Positions 56,683 to 64,000 of a stretch of 64,000 nt of DNA are shown here, in pieces. A program made the position numbers and the translations under genes. Every line of letters begins with the position of its first letter. Within the stretch, counting starts at the first letter, position 1. Origin of the DNA: Microvirga terricola (GTDB taxonomy: Bacteria > Pseudomonadota > Alphaproteobacteria > Rhizobiales > Beijerinckiaceae); assembly GCF_011777495.1 (NCBI RefSeq), contig NZ_JAATJS010000002.1:1-64000 (forward strand), in the 5' to 3' direction. The notes under the pieces are model-generated. The model had not been told where the DNA came from and did no database searches. It worked only from the letters and a program-made list of their open reading frames with translations.

Positions 56683-59600
56683 ATGACGCTGACGCTAACA
56701 CTGCAATCGTTCTTCCGCCCCGCGATTTCGAACGTTGTCACGCTGCTGTCTAAAGCCGCTGACGGAACGTTCGGCAATTCTGATAGTTACAACCCCCAAA
56801 TCAGCGCCGATGGCCGTTATGTTGTGTTTGAGAGCTACGCGAGCAATCTTGTCACGGGCGTTGGAAACGGTGCCTCCCATATTTTCCGGAAGGATCTGAC
56901 GACGGGCGAGATCGTTTTGGTATCGAACTCTGGCGATGTGGCCCATACGCAGGGTAACGGCAGCAGTAATAACGCCCAAGTCAGTGCCGACGGGCGTTAT
57001 GTGGTGTTCCAAAGCGACGCAAGCAATCTGGTCACGGGCGACGGAAACGGTCTTTCCGATATTTTCCGGAAGGACCTGACGACGGGCGAGATCGTTTTGG
57101 TATCGAGCGCTAGCGATGTGGCCCATACGCAGGGTAATGGCACCAGTAGAAGCGCCAAAATCAGCGCTGACGGGCGTTATGTGCTGTTCACGAGCGAGGC
57201 TACCAACCTGGTCGCGAACGACACCAACAACAAATCCGATGTCTTCCGCAAGGACTTACTGACTGGCGAGCTTATCCTCGTCTCAGCGGCCGGGGATGTC
57301 GCTCACACCCCAGGCAATAGCCACAGCTACGGCAGCCAAATCAGTGCTGATGGACGTTATGTCATCTTCGAGAGTGATGCGACCAATCTGGTTGCGGGTG
57401 ATAATAACGGCGCATCCGATATCTTCCGAAAGGATATGGCGACGGGGGAGATCACACTTTTGTCGACGGCCGGCGATGCCGCCCGCACGCAGGGGAATTC
57501 CTACAGTTACAATGCCCAGGTCAGCCTCGACGGGCGTTACTTGGTATTCGAGAGTAACGCCGACAATTTTGTCGGGGGCGACGTCAACGGCGCATCCGAC
57601 ATTTTTCGCAAAGACCTTACGACGGGGGAAGTCGTCCTGGTGTCGACGACCGGAGATGCCCCCCACACGCAGGGCAATTCCGATAGCTACGACGCTCGGG
57701 TCAGCGCCGACGGGCGGTATGTGGTGTTCACAAGCAGTGCGACCAATTTGGTGGCCGGGGACACGAATGGTGCGCCCGACGTTTTTCGCAAGGATCTGTT
57801 GACCGGCGAATTGATCCGCCTCTCCGCTGCCGCCAGGGATGCGCAAGGCAAGGAAGAGGGTGACGGCACAAGTGTCGGGCCCTGCCTCAGCGCGGATGGA
57901 CGCTATCTTTTCTTCTCCAGCGCTGCCGGAAACCTGATCGCGGGAGATGACAACAGAAACTCCGACGTTTTCCGTAAAGACCTTCTGACTGGTGAGATCA
58001 CGTTGGTATCGAGCGCCGGCAATGCGGCGCAGACGCAGGCGAACTATGGTAGCGACAGCCCGCAAGCCAGTGCCGGCGGACGCTATGTGGTGTTCACCAG
58101 CTATGCGACGAATCTGGTCGCGGATGACACCAATGGACAAGCTGACATTTTCCGCAAGGATCTTACGACCGGCGAGATTGTATTGGTTTCGACCGCAGGT
58201 GATGCCGCTCACACCCAGGGCAACAGTTATAGCTACCACGCCCAAATCAACGCCGACGGACGCTATGTCGTGTTCGAAAGTCGGGCGAGCAATCTCGTGG
58301 CAGGGGATAGCAACGGTAGCCTTGACGTTTTCCGCAAGGATCTGCTGACGGGCGAAACTGTCTTGGTCTCAACCGCTAACGATGCCGCTCACACCCAAGG
58401 TAATAGCGTCAGCTACAACGCCCAAATCAGTGCCGATGGTCGCTACGTTGTGTTCACGAGCGAAGCGACCAATCTCGTGTCAGGGGACACGAACGCCACG
58501 TCCGACGTTTTCCGTAAAGACTTGATGACCGGCGAGATTGTATTGGTATCGCGTGCTGGCGATGCGACTGGGGCGCAAGGAAATAAAATCAGTTACGACG
58601 CAAAAGTCAGCGCCGATGGCCGCTACGTCGTATTTACGAGCGGCGCCAACAATCTGGTCGCAGGCGATGCCAACAATCAGGTCGATATCTTTCGCAAGGA
58701 TTTGGCGACAGGCGAGATCGTTCTAGTGTCGAGCGCCGGAAACGCGGCGCGCACACAAAGTAACGCTGCCAGTAATAGCGCCGAGCTCAGCGCCGATGGC
58801 CGTTACGTCGTGTTCGAGAGCCGCGCCAGCAATCTCGTCGCGGGCGATGTGAATAGTCATGTTGATGTTTTTCGTAAAGATTTGACGACAGGCGAGATTG
58901 TGTTGGTCTCGACCGCCGGCGATGCAGCCCATACGCAAGGTAATGGTGATAGCCGCAGCGCGCAAATCAGCGCCGACGGACGCTATGTAGTGTTCGTGAG
59001 CGACGCCAACAATCTGGTGGCTGGGGACACCAATGGTGTATCCGACATCTTTCGCAAGGATCTGGTGACGGGAGAGTTGGTGCGTCTTTCGACGGCGAAT
59101 ACGGATGCACAGGGCAACGAGCAGGGCAATAACGAAAGCGGCTATTCTGTGATCGGCACAGATGGGCGGTTTGTCCTGTTCCAGAGCTATGCCAGCAATC
59201 TGATGGCAGGTGATACCAATGGTGCCGAAGATATCTTCCAGGTCGATGCGACGTTACTGCCGTACGCGCAAGCCATCTCTGAGGGACGGTTTGTACAGGT
59301 TACACTTGGTGTCGGTGCGGCGTCATCCATCGGCATAGCCTGGGGAGACGGCGCTACTGAGACCATCGTTCCCGTCAACGGGAGCGCAACCTTCGGGCAT
59401 GCCTATGCTGAAAAGGGCACGAAGGCGGCATTCGTGACCGCGCATGAGGGGGCGCAGACCTGGACTGTACCTTATTCGATCGATGTCAACTCGGGTCAGA
59501 TGACGCGTGACGCCGCGAAGTTCGATACGCTCAGTGGCGGGCTCGGAAGCGATCAATTGACGGGTGACGACATGGCCAACATCCTGCTCGGCAATGGCGG

Positions 59601-60225
59601 TAACGATCTCCTCGATGGCAGGGGCGGTGCCGACGTGATGTCCGGTGGGTCCGGCAACGATACCTATATTGTCGACAACGCGCTTGACCTTGTGCAGGAA
59701 GCGCCCAGCAGCGGCATCGATACTGTTCTTTCAGCAGTTAATTACGTGCTTGCATCAAACATCGAGAACTTGACTGGCAAAGGCTCTGCTTCGCTTACCC
59801 TGAAAGGAAACGGCCTGACTAACGTGATCAAGGGAGGCGCTGGTAACGACAAACTGTATGGCGGCGGCGGCAAGGATGTCCTGTCCGGCGGCGCGGGTAA
59901 GGACTATTTCGTTTTCGACACCAAGGCCAAGACAAGTTTCGCCAGGATCACCGACTTCTCGGTAAGGGACGACACGATCTGGCTCGACAACAAATTTTAC
60001 ACCAAGCTGGGCAAGAAGGGCACGCCGACCAAGCCGCAGAAGTTCAGTGCGGAAATGTTTTGGATCGGTGACAAGGCTCACGATGCGACCGACCGAGTCA
60101 TCTACAACAACAGGACAGGCAGCTTGTATTATGATGGCGATGGCGACGGTCCGGGTGCGGCGGTGAAGCTCGCTACGCTCAGCAAGGGCCTCAAAATGAC
60201 CTACAAGGATTTTTTTGTCATCTGA
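56683..60225 (+). CDS. Large RTX exoprotein with fourteen propeller-like repeats
   Basis: 1180 residues, no Sec signal peptide. Residues 17-856 hold fourteen repeats of exactly 60 residues with the core SADGRYVVFxSxAxNLVAGD, then a short N-x-xSDxFRKDLxTGExxLVS, resembling WD40-like TolB/PD40 blades. Then a PKD-like linker (VGAASSIGIAWGDGATETIV, HAYAEKGTKAAFVTAHEG), RTX calcium-binding nonapeptides (LGNGGNDLLDGRGGADVMSG, GAGNDKLYGGGGKDVLSGGA) and an M10/serralysin-type C-terminal end. Such proteins leave the cell by type I secretion. No secretion genes are in the window. Its function is unknown; 14 blades could make two seven-bladed propellers. Confidence 0.85.
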   Translation: MTLTLTLQSFFRPAISNVVTLLSKAADGTFGNSDSYNPQISADGRYVVFESYASNLVTGVGNGASHIFRKDLTTGEIVLVSNSGDVAHTQGNGSSNNAQVSADGRYVVFQSDASNLVTGDGNGLSDIFRKDLTTGEIVLVSSASDVAHTQGNGTSRSAKISADGRYVLFTSEATNLVANDTNNKSDVFRKDLLTGELILVSAAGDVAHTPGNSHSYGSQISADGRYVIFESDATNLVAGDNNGASDIFRKDMATGEITLLSTAGDAARTQGNSYSYNAQVSLDGRYLVFESNADNFVGGDVNGASDIFRKDLTTGEVVLVSTTGDAPHTQGNSDSYDARVSADGRYVVFTSSATNLVAGDTNGAPDVFRKDLLTGELIRLSAAARDAQGKEEGDGTSVGPCLSADGRYLFFSSAAGNLIAGDDNRNSDVFRKDLLTGEITLVSSAGNAAQTQANYGSDSPQASAGGRYVVFTSYATNLVADDTNGQADIFRKDLTTGEIVLVSTAGDAAHTQGNSYSYHAQINADGRYVVFESRASNLVAGDSNGSLDVFRKDLLTGETVLVSTANDAAHTQGNSVSYNAQISADGRYVVFTSEATNLVSGDTNATSDVFRKDLMTGEIVLVSRAGDATGAQGNKISYDAKVSADGRYVVFTSGANNLVAGDANNQVDIFRKDLATGEIVLVSSAGNAARTQSNAASNSAELSADGRYVVFESRASNLVAGDVNSHVDVFRKDLTTGEIVLVSTAGDAAHTQGNGDSRSAQISADGRYVVFVSDANNLVAGDTNGVSDIFRKDLVTGELVRLSTANTDAQGNEQGNNESGYSVIGTDGRFVLFQSYASNLMAGDTNGAEDIFQVDATLLPYAQAISEGRFVQVTLGVGAASSIGIAWGDGATETIVPVNGSATFGHAYAEKGTKAAFVTAHEGAQTWTVPYSIDVNSGQMTRDAAKFDTLSGGLGSDQLTGDDMANILLGNGGNDLLDGRGGADVMSGGSGNDTYIVDNALDLVQEAPSSGIDTVLSAVNYVLASNIENLTGKGSASLTLKGNGLTNVIKGGAGNDKLYGGGGKDVLSGGAGKDYFVFDTKAKTSFARITDFSVRDDTIWLDNKFYTKLGKKGTPTKPQKFSAEMFWIGDKAHDATDRVIYNNRTGSLYYDGDGDGPGAAVKLATLSKGLKMTYKDFFVI
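56731..59250 (+). repeat. Fourteen tandem 180-bp coding repeats
   Basis: The DNA coding GRYVVF recurs every 180 bp without any insertion or loss: for example GGCCGTTAT at 56812, then the same place at 56992, 57172, 57352 and so on. Synonymous differences between copies are many, so the array is old or kept in protein sequence by selection, not by recent duplication. Copies 5, 7 and 8 are the most diverged (SLDGRYLVF, SADGRYLFF, SAGGRYVVF). Confidence 0.9.
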
Positions 60226-60234
60226 GATCTGCCA

Positions 60235-60286
60235 ATTGCATTGGTCCGACCACCGAAATGTCGGGATCTTTTCGGACCAATGCAAT
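60235..60286 (+). terminator. Long stem-loop after the RTX gene
   Basis: Perfect 15-bp arms (60235-60249 and 60272-60286) separated by 22 nt start 9 bp after the stop. There is no T-run after the right arm. It is a probable terminator or 3' stabiliser. Confidence 0.6.
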
Positions 60287-60473
60287 CCTGTGCGAAGTTC
60301 AGGATTCGCTAAAGATAACGATTCCAGCGATACGGTTCGCGGCGAGATGCTGACTAAGCGTCTATGCGCACATTCTGGCTAACCAAAGAGTCCGGCTTTA
60401 AGATTACGCAAGCCACAGCCGATGTCGCGATCTGGATATTCTTTGGCGACTCAATCGAGCGATGACTCAACCA

Positions 60474-60497
60474 CCTCGATGATTGCAATCATCGAGG
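60474..60497. repeat. Perfect 24-bp palindrome
   Basis: The bases CCTCGATGATTG (60474-60485) are followed directly by their reverse complement to 60497. It lies 90 bp after the end of the AraC gene in the gap to the RTX gene. It may be the AraC terminator (read on the minus strand) or a protein-binding site. Confidence 0.65.
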
Positions 60498-60586
60498 TTC
60501 TGGAAGCTGACTAAACCCGTTCCGGTTATGCCGTCCGTACGCCTTAAGCGGCTCATAGCTCGACCGCTTGCAATGCTCAGAAAGCG

Positions 60587-61540
60587 CTATGGGTTGTGAG
60601 TGAAACCGCTTCTCGTGTCGCCGGGCGTCTCGCCCCAGCGAGCGCGATAGCGCCGGTAGAACCCGGACAAATCGTTAAAGCCGAATTCATAGGCAATGTC
60701 GGCAATTGTTCTATAATTCTCCGTCGGCATCCGCAAAGCATGCCGACACGCGTCGAGACGCGCGATGACCAGGCTCTCGCCCAGCGAGCGGCCAGTCGGC
60801 TCAAACAGCTTGTGCACATAGCGTTCGGAGACGCCGAGGTTGCGGGCGATCTTCGCCGCATCCAAAAAGGGATTGGTCAAGTGCCTTGAGATGTATTGCT
60901 TCGCGGCAGCGAGGCGAGCCGCGCGAATTCCCCCGCGAATGGCCTCGGAGGCTTTACCTGCGGGCGCAATGGTAGCGGCGAGGAGATCGCAGAAGATTTC
61001 GCCCGCTTTATTGCTCATCTCGAGAGGCAAGGTTCCGATGGCTTGCCCGAGAGATTTGACATAACCTGCGAGAAGGGCGCCTGCGCCTTCATCTCCGCGA
61101 AGGCGAGTGTGCACATCTGTGCTAGGGGAAAGGCGAGCCTCGATCAGACGCTTGGGCAAGTGAATGATAGTTGTCTCCAGGCTTGGCGTGCGGATGACGG
61201 CATTGAACGGGATGGACGTATCGAGCAACACCAGATCGCCGGCATGCGCCGTAACCTCATGGGATGAGACGTGAGTGACCCCTTTTCGGATCAGATGAAG
61301 GCAATAGGCATCCTCCGTCGTTTGCGCGATCTCCGGTGCCCCTCGGTACATGCGCTGAGCCGCAAATCGCGCTAAAGCGACTGACACATTTCCAATCGCA
61401 TGACACTCCATGCGGGCCTCGAACGGAGCGCGTTCCGATCGCTCTGCCTTCAATCCAAGAAAGGTGTCGCAGACGAACTCCCGCCAATAGGAAAACTGGT
61501 CTTCAATCTTCAAGCTGCTTGTGTCGAAAATAATCGCCAT
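60587..61540 (-). CDS. AraC-family transcriptional regulator
   Basis: 317 residues. The N-terminal AraC_binding_2-type domain (about 1-190; FSYWREFVCDTFLGLKAERS and HAGDLVLLDTSIPFN) senses an unknown effector. The C-terminal AraC double helix-turn-helix (about 212-310) has ARNLGVSERYVHKLFEPTGRS and IADIAYEFGFNDLSGFYRRY. It stands between two RTX genes and diverges from the second; it may regulate one or both. Inference only. Confidence 0.92.
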   Translation of the reverse strand: MAIIFDTSSLKIEDQFSYWREFVCDTFLGLKAERSERAPFEARMECHAIGNVSVALARFAAQRMYRGAPEIAQTTEDAYCLHLIRKGVTHVSSHEVTAHAGDLVLLDTSIPFNAVIRTPSLETTIIHLPKRLIEARLSPSTDVHTRLRGDEGAGALLAGYVKSLGQAIGTLPLEMSNKAGEIFCDLLAATIAPAGKASEAIRGGIRAARLAAAKQYISRHLTNPFLDAAKIARNLGVSERYVHKLFEPTGRSLGESLVIARLDACRHALRMPTENYRTIADIAYEFGFNDLSGFYRRYRARWGETPGDTRSGFTHNP

Positions 61541-62092
61541 TGTGTATCATATCTTCAGCTTATCTAGCGGAACGATATAGCATAGATTGCGCTCAGAAAG
61601 TAAAGTTTGTTTTTAAAATCGACGTTGGAACAATTGTCTGTTGTCAATATGAAATGAAACGTTATTTCATGAAATAATAATGATGGCTCATTTTGAGTTC
61701 GCTCTCTAAGGAGAGCGCGTCTCTCTTTTCGACTGTGCACTCTGATCCAGGCCGCGTTCCGCGGGTGCCAAGACGAATCCTCTGCCGCTTTTTAACCCTC
61801 CCTTCTCAAGAAGCTGAAGTCGTATGCGGTGAACTCTTTGTCCGCAAATCAGGCGATACTTGATTCAAGGCTGCATCTTGAGAGGCAGCCTTGGTCAAAT
61901 GAGATGTGCGATGGCGCACCGGCGGCCGCAGTTGTTCGCTGTCGTCCACTCGCGTTTCCTTCGATACCAAGACGACACATGCAGGACCGCACTAAAGGCT
62001 GCTGAGTGGCTCAGTGCGTAGCGTGAACGCCCGATCAAAGACCGCTCGTTCCACTCGGCCAGACACAGGACTCCAACTTCTAAGGATGAACA
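61541..62092. promoter_or_regulatory. Intergenic region between araC-type gene and second RTX gene
   Basis: 552 bp, clearly AT-rich in its first part. A perfect 16-bp palindrome TTATTTCATGAAATAA lies at 61662-61677, next to a further TGAAAT at 61650-61655, giving a repeated TGAAAT/ATTTCA pattern that looks like an operator. Small hairpins occur at 61700-61717 (7-bp arms) and 61867-61892 (8-bp arms). No gene is supported. Confidence 0.45.
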
Positions 62093-64000
62093 ATGGCCAC
62101 TCCGGTTCTTTGGGGCAGCGAGTTTCTCGTCAATACAACTACTATTCACACTCAAGATCGGCCGGCTATCACAGCTTTGGCCGATGGTCGCTTTGTTGTG
62201 ACCTGGACGGATTACAGCGGACAGATTGATGCCGTCACAGGCATTGCCGTGCGCGGTCAGATCCTGAATGCGGATGGGAGCAAGGCGGGGGAAGAGTTCG
62301 TCATCAGCAGCTCGTCAGCGGCCGAGGCCGGGGCGAAGGTGTCAGCTCTTCCCGACGGAAATTTCGTCGTCGTCTGGTCAGATGCAAGCAAATACAGCAC
62401 CGAAAACCCCTCTGACGTTTATGGGCAGGTCTTCTCGGTCACAGGAAAGCCGATCGGTGCGAAGTTCTTTGTAAACACAACGCTCAATGGCGCTCAAGAA
62501 TTACCCCAGATTGCTGCCATTGGAACTGGCGATTTCGTTGCCGTCTGGCACGACGTATCGGCAGAAGGTGAAGTGCGCGCGCAACATTTCCACTATACCG
62601 CTGAAGGTGTTCTGACCGGTTCAGGGGAGTTCTCGGTCAACTCCATAGCAGCCGATGATCAAACGCAGCCAATTGTGACCGGTCTTGGCGGCGACCGCTA
62701 TGTGATCGCGTGGGCCGACAAAAACGTCGACCAAAGCCGTGGTTTCGTAACTGACATTCGCGCCCAGATTTTCGATGCCAATGGCAAAGTTGGAGCAGAA
62801 CTCGTCCTTAAGGCTGGGGACAATGTGATTGCCGCACCGACGATCAGCAAGCTCGCCAATGGCGGCTTCGTTCTGTCGTGGAATGATGAAACCCTAGATG
62901 ACTCCGGCCAGCCTAATGGAAAGGTTCATGCGCAGGTTTTCAACGCGTCAGGTGTGGCTATCGGCGCCGAAATCGATGTTAGTGTCGTTACGGGCGTCGG
63001 CTATCAGGACGAGCCGCATGTCACGGTGCTGAAGGACGGTCGTTTCATAATCGCCCGGACCAATCATGACACGGATGTCGTCGGGGGAGAAGACGTCTAT
63101 GGTCAGGTCTTCAATGCGGATGGTACGAGCAGCGGAGGCGCATTTCGTATCAACAGCGGGAGCCAGGGGCCGCAAGATCAGGCGGCCTTCACTGTCCTGT
63201 CCGATGGGCGCATCGCGGTTGCCTGGCATGACGACGGCGGATACGAGGCAGGCGGGACTGGAAGTTCCATCCAGGCGCAAATCATCGATCCCCGGGAGGC
63301 CGCGATCAACATTGCAGGCACTTCGCTTAACGACGACTATATCGGAACAGCTTTCGCGGACACGCTCAGCGGTGGCGATGGCGACGACCATCTCCGCGGT
63401 CAGGCTGGCAACGATATTCTTGATGGGGGCGCAGGTAACGATACGCTTGACGGCGGTGCCGACGCCGATGTTCTCAAGGGTGGCGCGGGCAATGACATCT
63501 ACTACACCACCGCCGGGGATCAGGTAGTCGAAGATGCGAATGCAGGCGACGACACGGTTGTTTCGACGGTAAACTGGCAGCTTGGCGGCAATATCGAAAA
63601 TCTGGTTCTGACCGGCACGGCGCAATATGGGACTGGCAACGAATTGGCCAATTCCATCACTGGGAACAGCGGCAACAACGTACTCGATGGCAGCGCCGGG
63701 GCCGACACACTCATCGGCGGGGCCGGAGACGATATCTACATCGTCGATGCTCTGGACACGGTAGTGGAAGCTCCCGGCGGTGGTATTGACACGGTGTATA
63801 CCAGCGCGACGTCCGTCGATCTCGCCGCATTCCCGGAGATCGAAAACATCTACTCGACAGCGACAGGGGCAGTTCTCCTGAGCGGCAATGACGCGGCCAA
63901 TGTTCTAACCGGTGGTAGCGGCGCGGACCAACTGAACGGCGGTGGGGGCAATGACGTCCTGCGCGGTGGTTTAGGTAATGACACCCTCAATGGAGGCCCC
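62093..64000 (+). CDS. Second RTX exoprotein, N-terminal part
   Basis: Open to the window edge: 636 residues from ATG 62093 with AAGGA upstream; no stop seen. Residues 1-400 have about seven repeats of the form ALADGRFVVTWTD ... GQIFNADG with VxNT, a propeller-like pattern common in secreted alphaproteobacterial proteins. From about residue 400 come RTX nonapeptides (GGDGDDHLRGQAGNDILDGG, GAGNDTLDGG) alternating with IENLVLTGTA-type spacer units. It probably goes out by type I secretion and continues past the window. Unlike the first RTX protein, its repeats are irregular in length. Confidence 0.88.
   Translation, partial: MATPVLWGSEFLVNTTTIHTQDRPAITALADGRFVVTWTDYSGQIDAVTGIAVRGQILNADGSKAGEEFVISSSSAAEAGAKVSALPDGNFVVVWSDASKYSTENPSDVYGQVFSVTGKPIGAKFFVNTTLNGAQELPQIAAIGTGDFVAVWHDVSAEGEVRAQHFHYTAEGVLTGSGEFSVNSIAADDQTQPIVTGLGGDRYVIAWADKNVDQSRGFVTDIRAQIFDANGKVGAELVLKAGDNVIAAPTISKLANGGFVLSWNDETLDDSGQPNGKVHAQVFNASGVAIGAEIDVSVVTGVGYQDEPHVTVLKDGRFIIARTNHDTDVVGGEDVYGQVFNADGTSSGGAFRINSGSQGPQDQAAFTVLSDGRIAVAWHDDGGYEAGGTGSSIQAQIIDPREAAINIAGTSLNDDYIGTAFADTLSGGDGDDHLRGQAGNDILDGGAGNDTLDGGADADVLKGGAGNDIYYTTAGDQVVEDANAGDDTVVSTVNWQLGGNIENLVLTGTAQYGTGNELANSITGNSGNNVLDGSAGADTLIGGAGDDIYIVDALDTVVEAPGGGIDTVYTSATSVDLAAFPEIENIYSTATGAVLLSGNDAANVLTGGSGADQLNGGGGNDVLRGGLGNDTLNGGP

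Noticed and set aside
57283-58245. 320-codon minus-strand frame in the RTX gene
   Set aside because: It only mirrors the 180-bp repeats on the other strand.
56731-59250. Regular repeats as a possible CRISPR array
   Set aside because: The period is 180 bp, wholly coding and with no unique spacers; it is a protein repeat.

Overview
The window is GC-rich, almost fully coding bacterial chromosome. An aap-type general amino-acid ABC transporter, a complete hut cluster using the HutF/HutG route, a paa cluster with both PaaX and a PaaR-like TetR regulator, and a class Ic ribonucleotide reductase under a cobalamin riboswitch together suggest an aerobic alphaproteobacterium, most likely of the Hyphomicrobiales (Rhizobiales: Microvirga, Bosea, Methylobacterium or Chelatococcus-like). 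The taxon is inferred from gene content only. I saw no rRNA, tRNA or CRISPR array.

Layout. 1-6.0 kb: the 3' end of a histidine/aromatic ammonia-lyase-family gene, then on the minus strand aapJ-aapQ-aapM-(amidohydrolase)-aapP. 6.4-10.9 kb: two NrdR-like boxes, an adenosylcobalamin riboswitch and nrdA-nrdB; the beta subunit has Phe at the radical-tyrosine position, as in the Chlamydia (class Ic) enzyme. 10.9-19.0 kb: histidine utilisation, hutC-hutF facing hutI-hutH-hutG-hutU-hutD, with a HutC-like operator between. 19.2-21.0 kb: a deleted patatin gene coupled to a GntP-type permease. 21.6-27.5 kb: a dipeptide/nickel-type ABC importer followed by a proline-iminopeptidase stump. 27.6-29.6 kb: an ECF sigma/anti-sigma pair diverging from an exported NTF2-like protein, with the same candidate promoter motif on both sides. 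29.9-31.8 kb: ilvD. 32.7-53.4 kb: a large phenylacetate island (paaX; paaJABCDE plus a PaaA/PaaC-like paralogue and paaZ; paaG-paaI-paaK and a TetR gene on the minus strand; paaN, a LIV-type ABC importer and a fused enoyl-CoA hydratase/3-hydroxyacyl-CoA dehydrogenase). 53.4-54.0 kb: IS5- and IS6-family relics. 54.1-55.8 kb: a chemoreceptor. 56.7-64 kb: two RTX (type I-secreted) proteins flanking an AraC regulator. The first carries fourteen 60-residue beta-propeller-like repeats in an exact 180-bp period; the second runs off the window.

How it works together. The hut genes convert histidine through urocanate, imidazolonepropionate, formiminoglutamate and formylglutamate to glutamate and formate. 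The paa genes activate phenylacetate (PaaK), epoxidise the ring (PaaABCDE), isomerise and open it (PaaG, PaaZ and/or PaaN), and finish by beta-oxidation (fused dehydrogenase, PaaJ), with PaaI rescuing stalled CoA. Both pathways sit beside importers. The points most worth a second look are the layered control of the class Ic reductase, the paired ECF promoter motifs, the in-frame peptide fused ahead of a secreted binding protein, the extra PaaA/PaaC-like protein and the 14-repeat exoprotein.
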